Shown: positions 53,570 to 63,489, counted from the stretch's first letter. The stretch is 64,000 nt of DNA from an uncultured Granulosicoccaceae bacterium (GCA_938020525.1 CALIHW010000062.1:1-64000); one strand, 5' to 3'. Notes: generated by a model not told the origin, from the sequence alone. Made by a program: numbers and translations.

Positions 53570-55159
53570 ATGACCGCTGAACCGAACAATAACAAGCTCA
53601 ACAAAAATAGCGTAAGCCAGCGCAACCCACTTCAAGGCGACGACAGTGCAGACGAAGCACGCCTGTTGTTTCGCTACCTTGGTGGTGAAGAATGGCGTGA
53701 GTACCGAGCTATTTTGTCTGTGTTTGCAGACACATTCTTTACCGAGTTTTCTCCTGATGATGTTATCGCGGCGTTGCGAAAAACTGAAGTCGATATCGAT
53801 GACGCGGTGGTGGCCGACCGGCTCGAAAGCCTACGCGGCTGGGGCAATCTAAGCGCTTCAACGTCGGTTGGCAACCCGGCCAGTCTGGATGACTATTACA
53901 AACGTCGGCATCGTTACTTAATTACCCGCGCCGGACAGGAAGTCTACGATATCGTCGAGGGCATACTGCATCGTATCGATGATGTTAGTGATGTACAGGC
54001 AGGAAGACTCAGAGACTTACACCGTGCACTGGAACAACTGATCACACTGTGTGAACGAGATCTGAATACGATAGAAGCAGATTCTATCGTCGATGCCGTG
54101 CGTATGGTGTTTGACCCACATGAATCGTTCAGTACCGAGATCACACAGTTCTTTGCATCGATCAATCAATGGCAAAGCCGCTTTGATCTAGACGCAGACG
54201 AGATCACCTTCTTTGCAGAAGTGCTGGTCGGCTATGTATCTGAACAACTGGTAGAAATAGAACGCATGGCGCGTCCGATTGCCAACAGTTTGCAAATACT
54301 GTCGCCACATATCGATCAGGTTGTACAACACGCACGCTCCGGTCTTGCAGCGCGGGTTGAAGACGCAGGTCTTGCGGAGTCAGTGTCGGTGCGTTATCCA
54401 AAAGGCTCACAACAATCCGACTGGAATCATCTGATGAGATGGTTCGGCGCTGGCATTGATGGATACTCACGCCTTGATGCTCTCACTCGCCAGGCACTGG
54501 CCGCAGTGCGCACACTTACCGGCAACCTGACGCGATTATCACGCGTTGGTGCCGGTGCTGCGTCAAGACGCAGAGACTTTGTAAAGCTTGCACGCTTTAT
54601 TGATGCAGCCGAGGATCAAGATCAGGTACAAGCACTACTGGCTGCGTCTTTTGGACTGTACCCATCACGCCATTTAGGCATGTTGGCGGCAGACGCCGAC
54701 GACCCGGTCGCCACCTCTACTACCTGGCAAAAAGCACCAACAGCGATGGTACCCATCAGCTTACGAGAACGCGGTGAAAGAATTCAACGCGGAAGCTTCA
54801 GTAAAGTGCAAAATCGCGCTGCCGAACGTGAACAACTGCGCATGGCACGCCAACGGGCACGCGATGAAGAAACACTTACAGCGCAAGAGCTGTTAAATGC
54901 TGCCAACACTCACGGACAACTCACCGAACTTAATGTAAGCCCGCGTGCCATGCGACGCTTGCAAATGCTCATGTCGGCTTCTAGTGCGCAGCGCAAACCC
55001 GGCCAGACTCAGCGCAATGCCAAAGATAAAGATCTGCAGTGCACGGTAAAACGTTCACCCGGTCAGCAAGTAAGAATTCACTCAAGCGATGGAACACTCA
55101 CGCTGAACGACGCTGAAGTGTTTATATACTCCACTGACCAGTGGCAACAACATGGCTGA
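53570..55159 (+). CDS. jetA: Wadjet kleisin-like subunit JetA (DUF2397)
   Basis: This is the kleisin-like subunit that bridges the JetC heads. From about residue 30 the sequence matches DUF2397/TIGR02677 (LFRYLGGEEWREYRAILSVFADTFF..FSPDDVIAALR, then KRRHRYLITRAGQEVYDIV). ATG at 53570 is chosen: it lies four bases after the jetC stop, and the longer reading at 53504 would run inside jetC. At 529 residues it is of usual size. It ends with an 8-base overlap with jetB, indicating coupled translation. Confidence 0.9.
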   Translation: MTAEPNNNKLNKNSVSQRNPLQGDDSADEARLLFRYLGGEEWREYRAILSVFADTFFTEFSPDDVIAALRKTEVDIDDAVVADRLESLRGWGNLSASTSVGNPASLDDYYKRRHRYLITRAGQEVYDIVEGILHRIDDVSDVQAGRLRDLHRALEQLITLCERDLNTIEADSIVDAVRMVFDPHESFSTEITQFFASINQWQSRFDLDADEITFFAEVLVGYVSEQLVEIERMARPIANSLQILSPHIDQVVQHARSGLAARVEDAGLAESVSVRYPKGSQQSDWNHLMRWFGAGIDGYSRLDALTRQALAAVRTLTGNLTRLSRVGAGAASRRRDFVKLARFIDAAEDQDQVQALLAASFGLYPSRHLGMLAADADDPVATSTTWQKAPTAMVPISLRERGERIQRGSFSKVQNRAAEREQLRMARQRARDEETLTAQELLNAANTHGQLTELNVSPRAMRRLQMLMSASSAQRKPGQTQRNAKDKDLQCTVKRSPGQQVRIHSSDGTLTLNDAEVFIYSTDQWQQHG

Positions 55160-56306
55160 CAATCAACGCGACCAACTACAACAAGCAGCACGCCACTTAC
55201 TACAGCAGCCACTCACCTGCGCCGAGCACTATCCGGAAATTTTCGCACTGATACGCCGTCATCAACAAACCTTGGATCGCTGGTACACACAACGACTGGG
55301 TTATCGGCTACATGTAGCGAGTTCCACTGCACGACTGTACAAATCCACCGTGATCCCGCATCGCCCTCAATTGCGTGCACCGGTTGGCAGTAAACGTCAG
55401 ATGTCACAACGCGAATCTACCCTATTGGTGTTAATACTGGCGGCAGTAGCGGCAGGCCCGCGTGTAATTAGTCTGCGTGATCTAATCGATGATGTACGCA
55501 GCCAGGCAACCGACGCAGATATCACACTCAGTAACGAACCTATTGAAAGACGCGCACTGATCATCGCACTGAAATGGCTAATCCAAAACGGTATCGTGAA
55601 AGAACTGCATGAGCACATCGACCGCTATGAACACGACGATACAGCCGATGCGATTCTCGAGATCGATCCGGACAGAGTAGGACTCCTGCCGCTCGCCATA
55701 CTAGGTCGCGCAGAAAATACCGAGCAATTACTTGATCGTACAGATCGTCGCACCAATACCAGGCAATGGATGCGTGCGCAATTAACCGAAGACCCCGTGT
55801 TGTATAAAACTGATGTCAGTGACTACGAATGGTCAGAACTGCGGCGCAGACTCGGAGAAGAAATAACCATGCTGGATGAAATGTTCGATCTGCAACTTGA
55901 ATCGCGTGCCGAAGGCATTGCTGCAATTGACCCCGACGGAAGCCTGACCGATCAACCGTTTCCATCCACCGGCACCGTCGGCCACGCGGCGCTACTATTT
56001 ATAGAACATCTCATGCAAACGCCAGATATGAGCTGCACCGAAGATCAGGCCGTGCAAATCATTGAAGAACTGGCAGAGCAGAACCAGAAACACTGGTCTA
56101 AAGCACGAGTGCAGAGTCCGCAGACTTTTTTGCGTGAGGTTGTACATTTACTGATTGACCATCGTTTGCTGGAAAAAGACGACACCCACTACACCTTGTT
56201 ACCCGCCGCCGCACGCTACCGACACAACACCACCATTACCAGCAATGACTCAGTTGATGAATCAGAAGATCAATCCACCCCTATGCAACAGGACACACTC
56301 TGGTAG
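55152..56306 (+). CDS. jetB: Wadjet accessory subunit JetB (DUF2398)
   Basis: This is the KITE-like winged-helix partner of the kleisin. The 384 residues match DUF2398/TIGR02678: HYPEIFALIRRHQQTLDRWYTQRLGYRLHV near the start, then RESTLLVLILAAVAAGPRVISLRDLIDDV and ERRALIIALKWLIQNGIVKEL. ATG lies within the jetA 3' end (ATGGCTGA overlap). The stop is three bases before jetD. It belongs to the C-A-B-D operon. Confidence 0.9.
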   Translation: MADNQRDQLQQAARHLLQQPLTCAEHYPEIFALIRRHQQTLDRWYTQRLGYRLHVASSTARLYKSTVIPHRPQLRAPVGSKRQMSQRESTLLVLILAAVAAGPRVISLRDLIDDVRSQATDADITLSNEPIERRALIIALKWLIQNGIVKELHEHIDRYEHDDTADAILEIDPDRVGLLPLAILGRAENTEQLLDRTDRRTNTRQWMRAQLTEDPVLYKTDVSDYEWSELRRRLGEEITMLDEMFDLQLESRAEGIAAIDPDGSLTDQPFPSTGTVGHAALLFIEHLMQTPDMSCTEDQAVQIIEELAEQNQKHWSKARVQSPQTFLREVVHLLIDHRLLEKDDTHYTLLPAAARYRHNTTITSNDSVDESEDQSTPMQQDTLW

Positions 56307-56309
56307 CTT

Positions 56310-57530
56310 ATGTCTATACCGGATTCACTGTCACACGATGCACTAGCGCCACTTTGGGAAAAGATACGTCAACGGCTGGATAAGTACGGGCCAGACAGGC
56401 GCGGTACGATAAAACTGCCGCGCCTAACAGACAACGCCGCACTGATATTGTCCTCTTTGTTAGATAAAAAACTTACCTCTCGTATTAACCTGGACGAGCT
56501 CGAAGTATCGTTAACAGCAAAAGGCGTCGGCTCCGACCTTACAACAGCACTGGATATCCTCGGCTATCCCGCAAGTGCCAGCCGTGAAGCATTTCGTGCC
56601 GCCAACCTGCGTCGAGCCGATGCACGAACAGCGGTTGATAATGCCATCACCAGCTGGCCCGAAACATGGTGCGAAGAATGGGTAGAATGGTTGTTCCGCT
56701 CAGGCATCATGGCAAACACCAACAATCACTCTGCCCTGCAACTAGTGGAACAAGTTCGCAGAGTACTTGATTATCTAAAAGATACACAACACCAGCAAAT
56801 CGCCCGCAATGACCTGGCAGTAAAGCTATTCGGTTCATCACACGCCCTTGACGACAGCACCGCCATAGAACGCGCTGCACGCAGAACCCTATGGCACAAG
56901 ATTAACAAAACTCCCGACTATCACGAGAGACGCGCTGTCTGGAGTGCTGCAGGCATCACCACAGACCGGGTCTCGACACCGGTTTTGAGCTGGAGCTTAA
57001 AACTTCACCCACACACTGCACTGGGTAAACTTTGTAACGCAGCAAACGAGGCAGGCATACCACTGCACTTAAGCACACTTGCACTGGAGCAAAATGAAAT
57101 TCGCGGTATCGAGATACAAAAACCCATATTGGTGGTAGAAAACCCCAGATTAGTAGAAGCTGCAGCCGAACGCCAAGTCAATCAAACTGTAATCACCACC
57201 AACGGCAATCCATCCAATGTGGTGATCATACTGATTAAAGCGCTGCTACAGCAAAACATCGAAATACTCTATCACGGCGACTTTGATGCCGCAGGCATCG
57301 CTATCTGCAAGCGCATGTTTACCATGGGTTGCAAACCCTGGCTAATGAGTGCTGAAAATTATATCAACGCACTTGAAAAGGCCAGTCGGCTCAAGCTGAC
57401 ACTACCGCTTGAAGATTCTGCCTATGGAGATACACCGTGGGACAATGAACTGCAAACACAACTGACAAAACACAAACTTGTGATTCACGAAGAATTGTTG
57501 ATAGACGAGATACTCGACACCCGTTTCTAA
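56310..57530 (+). CDS. jetD: Wadjet Toprim nuclease subunit JetD (DUF3323-DUF2399)
   Basis: This is the nuclease that cuts plasmid DNA when the SMC motor stalls. The N-terminal DUF3323-like part (about residues 1-240) is followed by a Toprim-like DUF2399 domain. Candidate acidic residues are Glu277 in VVENPRLVEAA and Asp324/Asp326 in YHGDFDAAGIAICKRM. At 406 residues it matches TIGR02679. It is the last gene of the operon. With jetC, jetA and jetB the set is complete and all key motifs are present, so the system should be functional. Confidence 0.92.
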   Translation: MSIPDSLSHDALAPLWEKIRQRLDKYGPDRRGTIKLPRLTDNAALILSSLLDKKLTSRINLDELEVSLTAKGVGSDLTTALDILGYPASASREAFRAANLRRADARTAVDNAITSWPETWCEEWVEWLFRSGIMANTNNHSALQLVEQVRRVLDYLKDTQHQQIARNDLAVKLFGSSHALDDSTAIERAARRTLWHKINKTPDYHERRAVWSAAGITTDRVSTPVLSWSLKLHPHTALGKLCNAANEAGIPLHLSTLALEQNEIRGIEIQKPILVVENPRLVEAAAERQVNQTVITTNGNPSNVVIILIKALLQQNIEILYHGDFDAAGIAICKRMFTMGCKPWLMSAENYINALEKASRLKLTLPLEDSAYGDTPWDNELQTQLTKHKLVIHEELLIDEILDTRF

Positions 57531-57962
57531 CTGTCTTCTATAGATCAAGCTTGCACTCATGATTGATTGCCCGATGCGTTTATATGATATGACGCGGTAT
57601 CTCGGACCTAATAGTTGATTAATGAACGATCACCTCTTTTACTTTTTAAAAAGATCAGTTCAATTACAGAAATCTGGAATTGCCGAAGTTCAGGCAGTAC
57701 GCGATCGAGGACCCGCATGGGTTCCTTGAGGATGCGGGCGAACTTCTAATCAGTGACGAGATCCAGCGCGCACGCTCTTTAGCTCGTTTATGAAGGTGCG
57801 AAACGAGAAAATTGTCAGACAAGCCAACAAAGAAAACGAGTGCAGCGGGCACTTCCAGGAGTCTCACCACAAGTCGCAGGCCTTCGAATAGGTTCTGAAC
57901 TTTACTTTCGAGAATTGTCGTGTATTATTATTTGGGATATTTATCCCAAATAAGGAAATCTA
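57531..57962. other. 432-bp region after the defence operon with an ATPase remnant
   Basis: It contains the AAA_14 fragment (57662-57793) and a further ~130 bases of open but unassignable frame. An AT-rich dyad (CTTTTTAAAAAG near 57640) could terminate the Wadjet transcript weakly. The lipoprotein leader follows. Confidence 0.5.
57662..57793 (+). pseudogene. Remnant of a DUF4143/AAA_14-type ATPase
   Basis: One frame reads YRNLELPKFRQYAIEDPHGF, then LEDAGELLISDEIQRARSLARL and a stop. This follows the conserved core of AAA_14 (DUF4143 partner) ATPases: Y-x-N-L-E-x-P, FxxEDPxGFL and the Walker-B segment (L-x-I-D-E-x-Q-R-A), here with Ser instead of Ile before Asp. The Walker A region and the DUF4143 half are missing and no start is present. 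It is a remnant of a gene type often found in mobile or defence regions, lying just downstream of the Wadjet operon. Confidence 0.65.
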
Positions 57963-59045
57963 ATGTTTAACATCAATTTTGTGAACACTATTGCTGCCTC
58001 AGCTGTATTGTTGTTAGTTGGGTGCGGGGGAAATGGAACGAATTCAGATAATCCGAACGAATCAGGAGAAACCAACACAGACAGTACCAGCCAATTCAAT
58101 CCTGATCTGGAAGGCATGGTAAACAGTGGTGAGCCCGGGGGGGATATCACAGCCATTGCAGGATTGTGGGATGGCACAACAAGCAATGGTGACGTGGTTT
58201 ACTGGAGCTTTGCTGCCGATGGTGTGTTGACGCGCTACGACTTTCAGCAAGATGGTATACCTTCCGCGTCGGGTGAAAATTGTTATTCCGTCAGTGAGCC
58301 TATCACCGTTACACCTGAAGGCGGCGAAGACTACTCCATTGGAAATGTTGCTGTGACTGCTGTGGTGAATGGTGAGTCTCTTAGTATTACGTTTCTGGAA
58401 GCAGACCAGTTTGATCTGGATGAAAACGGTGATACTCAGGAAACGCCGGTGTTTGTGTGGACAAGACTTACCACACCCATGCTGGAAGATCTTAATAGCT
58501 GCACGCCATCAACTGATGATATCCAGACTACTGATGAGGTTGCTGGCGATCGTCCACTTAACCCATTAATACCTGATCCACCTACCGATACGGTATCTTT
58601 GTCGACCTTTTTCAATGGTAGCTTTGATGGGGATGCGATGACCGGCGTCGGCTTTACTTTACTAGAGCAGGCAGGTTCCGCCTTACATGTAAGAGGATTT
58701 TGGGGCAGCCCTACTTCTTATTATGAGGTTATTATGGATATAAATGAAACCACTGATGGCACATATCAACTCGACAGTGGCAACGGCGGAGTTTTTCAAA
58801 TTATTGGTGGCGATGCCGTCGCAGCTTCGTTTAGCAGTTCTGGAGAGTCGTCAGACACAGTTACATTTGCCTGGGATAGAGATGCAGGACTAATAGCGGG
58901 TGATTTCGCCTTTACTGCGGTTGGTGATGACGATTCCCGCGTGGATGTAAGTGGTGAGTTTAATACCGCAGTTGGTAGCGATGGTAATGCCTGGCATTGC
59001 AACTTTGACGATGAGGTAATCAGCATTTGCTGGTTTACTGAATAG
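57963..59045 (+). CDS. Putative lipoprotein with repeated beta domains, unknown function
   Basis: A lipoprotein signal (lipobox LLVGCGG, Cys about residue 21) precedes a Ser/Thr/Asn linker and two beta-rich domains. The first (about 60-180) contains IAGLWDGTTSNGDVVYWSFAADG and the second (about 215-360) SLSTFFNGSFDGDAMTG. Motifs of this type are seen in many exported proteins of unknown role in marine Gammaproteobacteria. ATG at 57963 follows AAGGAAATCTA. No operon partner is visible. Confidence 0.75.
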   Translation: MFNINFVNTIAASAVLLLVGCGGNGTNSDNPNESGETNTDSTSQFNPDLEGMVNSGEPGGDITAIAGLWDGTTSNGDVVYWSFAADGVLTRYDFQQDGIPSASGENCYSVSEPITVTPEGGEDYSIGNVAVTAVVNGESLSITFLEADQFDLDENGDTQETPVFVWTRLTTPMLEDLNSCTPSTDDIQTTDEVAGDRPLNPLIPDPPTDTVSLSTFFNGSFDGDAMTGVGFTLLEQAGSALHVRGFWGSPTSYYEVIMDINETTDGTYQLDSGNGGVFQIIGGDAVAASFSSSGESSDTVTFAWDRDAGLIAGDFAFTAVGDDDSRVDVSGEFNTAVGSDGNAWHCNFDDEVISICWFTE

Positions 59046-59412
59046 TTGACTCAACTCGGAGACACAGCTCGTTAATTTGATCACTGATAAGGTTACCGGA
59101 CCATTCTCAAAATCAATGGCATCGCAAAACGCGAACTGCCATCACTGAATTCCCGGTTAGACAAGACGTTGAAATTTCCATAGTAACTGTTGACACCCCA
59201 ATGGATTTTTAACAGTATTCTCCTTGGAGGGAGAACTTCTCCCTGGAGGATTAGTGTCTTGCTGACTTGCGCACGAGCGGAGACTACACAACCGTATCGA
59301 TTTATCAGTAAAAATGCATCCGCGGCGGTCCACTATCAATCACACATTGAATCTACTGACAACAACTCAGGGTGTGGCCCGACGGTTGTATTAGCTACTC
59401 GGCGCTGATTAT
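59046..59412. other. 367-bp region upstream of the second cyclase-AAA-TPR gene
   Basis: The only distinct feature is a dyad at about 59220-59250, where TCCTTGGAGGGAGAA is followed by CTTCTCCCTGGAGGA. It would form a strong hairpin in the transcript. No gene or T-tract is seen. Confidence 0.45.
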
Positions 59413-62388
59413 ATGGCTGCAGAAAAACGCCGACTAACGATTCTTAACTGCGATATGGTCAGTTCGACGGTGCTCGCCGAGGAACTCGACCCCGAAGTTT
59501 TCGAAGTCGTGATGCAGTCTTTTATCGATCTGTCTGTCAAGATAATTGAACGCAATAACGGAGTATTTGCACTCAATACTGGTGATGGGTACGAAGCATA
59601 CTTTTACCCGGGAACCGGCTCACCGGGGGCCGTATACGCGATTGAATGTGGCCTTGATCTTCAACGCTCACTGAAGACTCGGAATGCAAATTCGGAACAT
59701 CCGCTTTCGGTGCGTGTTGGAATCACTACTGGCCAGGTGGTGCTTAGCCCACATAAGCTGAGCTCAAATGTCGAAGTTGATATCGCCTTTGGAAAGCCGG
59801 CACATTTGGCCGCTCGTGTGCAGTCTGCGGCACAGGCAGGCTCGGTTTATGTCGATGATGCCACCAAAGAAAGTGCGTCATCTTATTTTAATTTTCACAA
59901 TGCCGGAGATCAAATACTTAAGGGAATCAATCTGCCGGTAACTCTCTGGCGAGTTGATAGCCAGCGCCAGTCTGAATCCCGTTTTCAAGCTAGTGTTTCT
60001 TCCCTTTCACCACTGGTTGGCAGAACTGTAGAGATCAGTCAACTGAGGTTGTGCTGGCAGAACGTCAATGCTGGTAACGGCGAAGCAGTCGTTGTTGTGG
60101 GTGAGCCGGGCATGGGTAAATCGCGCCTGGTTTACGAAGTTTGTAACCTCATTGAACAGCCGCCCATCGTATTACAGTGTCTGGAAAATCACGAAAATAC
60201 CCCTCTCAGACCATGGACGAGATTGTTTGAGTCCATATCTGAAATCAGTCCTCGTGAGTCAGTTGCACAACGACGCGAAAAACTTGCCGCCACGTTGCGC
60301 ACTGTTTTGCCACTGAAGCCTGAGCAGCAACAATCAATGCTGTCACTGATGTTGCAGTCGGCTGAGACAAGCACTGATGAAAACGTTTCTCCGAAACAAA
60401 AGCTTGAAGGCTTGTGCAACGCGATCGTTGATGCGGTACTGCAGCTCTCGCGAAAACAAGCACAACTGATCGTGATTGAAGACCTGCACTGGATTGATCC
60501 GACTTCGCAAATGCTTCTGGAAACTTTGCTCGAACAAATAAATGCTGAACGGGTATTTATATTACTGACCAGTCGACCCGAGAAGCGCGAATACATTGAG
60601 CAGAAAAATCTTCATCACATTCACCTGACAAGGTTAACTCATAGCGAAACCGTACAACTGGCCATGTTTGAGCTGGAGGATAATGAATCTGATCGCGTCG
60701 AAGAGATTGTGCGATGGGCAGATGGCGTGCCGCTTTTTGTTGAAGAAATTGTAAAAAGCTCGATCACATCAGGCGATAGTGTTGCACTTAACATTAACCC
60801 AGGTCAGCACAGTGAGTTTCGCCCCGATGTGCCCAACTCATTGCAAGATCCCCTGCTCGCGCGCCTGGACCGACTCGGTACTGCGAAACAGCTGGCTCAG
60901 GTGGCTGCTGTGATTGGCCGTGAGTTTGACGTGGAAACACTCAGCTTACTGAAAGCTTCAGCGCCGGATCAAATTCGCAGCGATTTGAATCGTCTTGTCG
61001 ACGCAGGTATTTTGGTAACCCTGGACGCGAGCGATGAAAACTTCACATTCAAACACGCTTTGATTCAAGATGTTGTTTATAAAAATCTGCTTAGTCGCGA
61101 TGCAAAAAAGCTGCATAAACGATTGGCCAATATCTATCAGGAAGAATTCGGTGATATTCAAAGCTCTCGGCCAGAAGTGATCGCACATCATTTCAGCATG
61201 GCTGGCGAGTGGCAGCTTGCATCCAGACTGTGGCTAGAGGCTGGAATAGCAGCGCGCGATACCGGATCAAGCCTGGAAGCGAAAGGCCGTCTTGAGCGAG
61301 GTCTTGAAGCGGCAAACCAACTTAAAGACAAACAAGAGGCACAAAGCCTACAGATACAAATTCAACTGATTCTCGGTCAAGTGATTAGCGCGCACTACGG
61401 ACCAATCAATCAAGAGGGACATCGTGCTTTTGAAAATGTCGTTGAACTTGCCGAAGCTCTGGGTGACGAGGTCAGCGTGGTGTCAGCGCAAACCTACCTG
61501 GTGTGGTTGCATTTCGATTCAGGTGAGTTTGAAGTGACATTGTCTGCCGCTGCAAAGCTGACCGAATATGCGAAGACAGTAGGTAATCAACAAGCAGCGG
61601 CACTGGGTTTACTCGGTGCAGGTATGTGTCAGTTTGCAATGGGAGACTTTGTTCAGGCCAAAGTATCTCTACAAGAATCACTCAGCTATCTTGAACATAA
61701 ATTCGAACATGTGGAAGGCTACCCCGGCAAAGCCTATACCTACCTGGGGTTCGTTAATCATATTCAGGGGGATGCCAACAGCGCATTTTCACTCTGCAAA
61801 CACTCGATAGAAATCAGTGAAGATAAAGCCGCCTACGATCTTGCAGCGGCGCTCGGAAATTCTTTGTATTTGAATGTGCTCCAGCATGATCTGAAAACCA
61901 TGGAGGCAACCTCTTCAAGGCTGATGCAACTGGCGGATAAAACCGGTTTTATCAAATGGTATTACCATGGTGCTTTTTTCTTTGGCAGTGTACGGGCCGC
62001 GCAAGCGGATAGCGCTGGCCTTAAGATGATGCGAGAAGCCATTGATCGCTTCGAACAAGCAGAGGAAACCGTTGAGCTTACTATTTTTTACGGGTTGCTT
62101 GCTGACCGCTATTTAATGCATGACGAATATAATGAGGCAATCCTCTGGGTCAACAAAGGCCTGAATCTAGTGAGTACCTATGGCGAGTGCTTTGTCGAGG
62201 CACCGTTGCTTAGGCTGAAAGCCCGGTGCCTTACCCAGGCTCAGCCCGAGAAGACGACTGAGATAGACCAACTCAACCAACGGGCGGATGCCGTCGCGGC
62301 TTCGCAAAGTGCTGTGATTTGGCAAGCTAACCAAAAAAACAGGAAAGAGAGCAACGATATAGTTAAAATACCGGCAAGGTTTCCATAG
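59413..62388 (+). CDS. Degenerate class III cyclase, AAA ATPase, TPR signalling protein
   Basis: This 991-residue relative of the protein at 32-35.4 kb lacks the SAM domain. The cyclase-like domain (about residues 1-185) keeps the first metal Asp (LNCDMVSST) and the second (NTGDGYEAYF), but the segment equivalent to GDTPNLAARLQ reads FGKPAHLAARVQ. The Asp is replaced by Lys and the transition-state Asn by His, while Arg is kept. Such changes often abolish or alter cyclase activity. An AAA domain follows with Walker A GEPGMGKS (230-237) and LIVIEDLHWIDPTS, then about 450 residues of TPR-like repeats. It starts at ATG 59413 and is followed 9 bases later by a JmjC-like gene. Confidence 0.85.
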   Translation: MAAEKRRLTILNCDMVSSTVLAEELDPEVFEVVMQSFIDLSVKIIERNNGVFALNTGDGYEAYFYPGTGSPGAVYAIECGLDLQRSLKTRNANSEHPLSVRVGITTGQVVLSPHKLSSNVEVDIAFGKPAHLAARVQSAAQAGSVYVDDATKESASSYFNFHNAGDQILKGINLPVTLWRVDSQRQSESRFQASVSSLSPLVGRTVEISQLRLCWQNVNAGNGEAVVVVGEPGMGKSRLVYEVCNLIEQPPIVLQCLENHENTPLRPWTRLFESISEISPRESVAQRREKLAATLRTVLPLKPEQQQSMLSLMLQSAETSTDENVSPKQKLEGLCNAIVDAVLQLSRKQAQLIVIEDLHWIDPTSQMLLETLLEQINAERVFILLTSRPEKREYIEQKNLHHIHLTRLTHSETVQLAMFELEDNESDRVEEIVRWADGVPLFVEEIVKSSITSGDSVALNINPGQHSEFRPDVPNSLQDPLLARLDRLGTAKQLAQVAAVIGREFDVETLSLLKASAPDQIRSDLNRLVDAGILVTLDASDENFTFKHALIQDVVYKNLLSRDAKKLHKRLANIYQEEFGDIQSSRPEVIAHHFSMAGEWQLASRLWLEAGIAARDTGSSLEAKGRLERGLEAANQLKDKQEAQSLQIQIQLILGQVISAHYGPINQEGHRAFENVVELAEALGDEVSVVSAQTYLVWLHFDSGEFEVTLSAAAKLTEYAKTVGNQQAAALGLLGAGMCQFAMGDFVQAKVSLQESLSYLEHKFEHVEGYPGKAYTYLGFVNHIQGDANSAFSLCKHSIEISEDKAAYDLAAALGNSLYLNVLQHDLKTMEATSSRLMQLADKTGFIKWYYHGAFFFGSVRAAQADSAGLKMMREAIDRFEQAEETVELTIFYGLLADRYLMHDEYNEAILWVNKGLNLVSTYGECFVEAPLLRLKARCLTQAQPEKTTEIDQLNQRADAVAASQSAVIWQANQKNRKESNDIVKIPARFP

Positions 62389-62397
62389 TGGTTCGCG

Positions 62398-63489
62398 ATG
62401 AAAAGGACAGTCGGCGATCTTTTCCTGGATCTGGAGCAGATCGATCCCAGCCTGAAAACCGGGCCTCAGATGCTCGGCAAACTGGCACGCAGACAAGTAA
62501 AGTCACAACCCTACAGCCAACAAGCGCTGTTTGCTGCTATGGCGTCTGGACAGGCCGCGCTGTTTGATGCCTACCCCTCTCCAATTGCAGGCCCTCGCGC
62601 TGCAAACCCGGTTAAACACATTGAAACCGTACTCAAGAGAATGGGTCGGCACAAACGTTTTAACGTGCGCTGCGGGCCAAGTGGCTCAGACAAATATTTA
62701 AACGGACACGAACTGGTCCAGCGCTGGCACAGCTCGCGAGCGATTGTCAACGTCACCGATTTGCATATACGTGAAACCGCGATTGAGCGATTGGCTGATC
62801 CGGCTAGTCTGAGCTGGTTCAATGTGCTTCCAGATTGCGGGGAGGACGCAGCGGCACAGGAGATGATGTCTCTGGTGGTCAGCTCGCGTGGCTGTTTTTC
62901 AGATTCACATTCAGATGCCCCAGATAGCAGTAACTATTGCTTCACTGGCGAGAAAGTTTGGTTGTACTGGGATACTTTTGAGGGGCAGAAACTCGGGCTG
63001 GAAGATTGTTCTGTGGATACGGTGTATTCAGATTGCTCATTTGATTTGAAGCGTTTTCTGCAATTGCGCTCAGCTCGCTGGCTCACCGTCTCTGCGGGAC
63101 AGGCGTTATTCCTGCCTGGAGAGTACACCCACAAGGTCATCACCACTGAGCGCTATATTGGTGTGGGTAGTTTTTTTGTCAGTCTGCCGAATAGTTTGCG
63201 TTCTTTATCCAGGTGGAATTTACACGGGCCTTTGTGGTCTCAGGGGCAAGCAACCGTTCAGCAAGACCGCGCCTTGCTGGATATCACCAGACAGGTTAAT
63301 CAAAAGGTGAAAAGATTACGTTCACGGAGCGCAAAGTTTAAGCAACGGCTTGGTTACAACCACCTTCCTACTGCATTGGAGCATTGGCAGCGATCAACAG
63401 GTAAACGCCAGAAACAAAGAATAATGTCCTCCCCCATCTTGTCTGATTACCTGCAGTTGCTTCACGAAGTAAAAACCACTGCCGGTTAG
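62398..63489 (+). CDS. JmjC/cupin-8-like Fe(II)/2-oxoglutarate oxygenase
   Basis: This is a putative non-haem iron oxygenase. The metal facial triad is recognisable: HSD in GCFSDSHSDAPDSSNYCF for His and Asp, and the distal His in LPGEYTHKVITTERYIGVGSFF, separated by about 85 residues as in JmjC enzymes. A conserved WLYWDTFEG segment lies between. At 363 residues it has an N-terminal extension of ~130 residues and a basic C-terminal tail. Such enzymes hydroxylate protein or tRNA side chains, but the target is not evident. It begins 9 bases after the cyclase-AAA-TPR stop, which suggests a functional link. Confidence 0.75.
   Translation: MKRTVGDLFLDLEQIDPSLKTGPQMLGKLARRQVKSQPYSQQALFAAMASGQAALFDAYPSPIAGPRAANPVKHIETVLKRMGRHKRFNVRCGPSGSDKYLNGHELVQRWHSSRAIVNVTDLHIRETAIERLADPASLSWFNVLPDCGEDAAAQEMMSLVVSSRGCFSDSHSDAPDSSNYCFTGEKVWLYWDTFEGQKLGLEDCSVDTVYSDCSFDLKRFLQLRSARWLTVSAGQALFLPGEYTHKVITTERYIGVGSFFVSLPNSLRSLSRWNLHGPLWSQGQATVQQDRALLDITRQVNQKVKRLRSRSAKFKQRLGYNHLPTALEHWQRSTGKRQKQRIMSSPILSDYLQLLHEVKTTAG

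Noticed and set aside
59220-59250. Strong dyad TCC..GGGAGAA/TTCTCCC..GGA before the second cyclase gene
   Set aside because: There is no T-run to make it a terminator and no known operator match, so it is recorded only within the intergenic entry.
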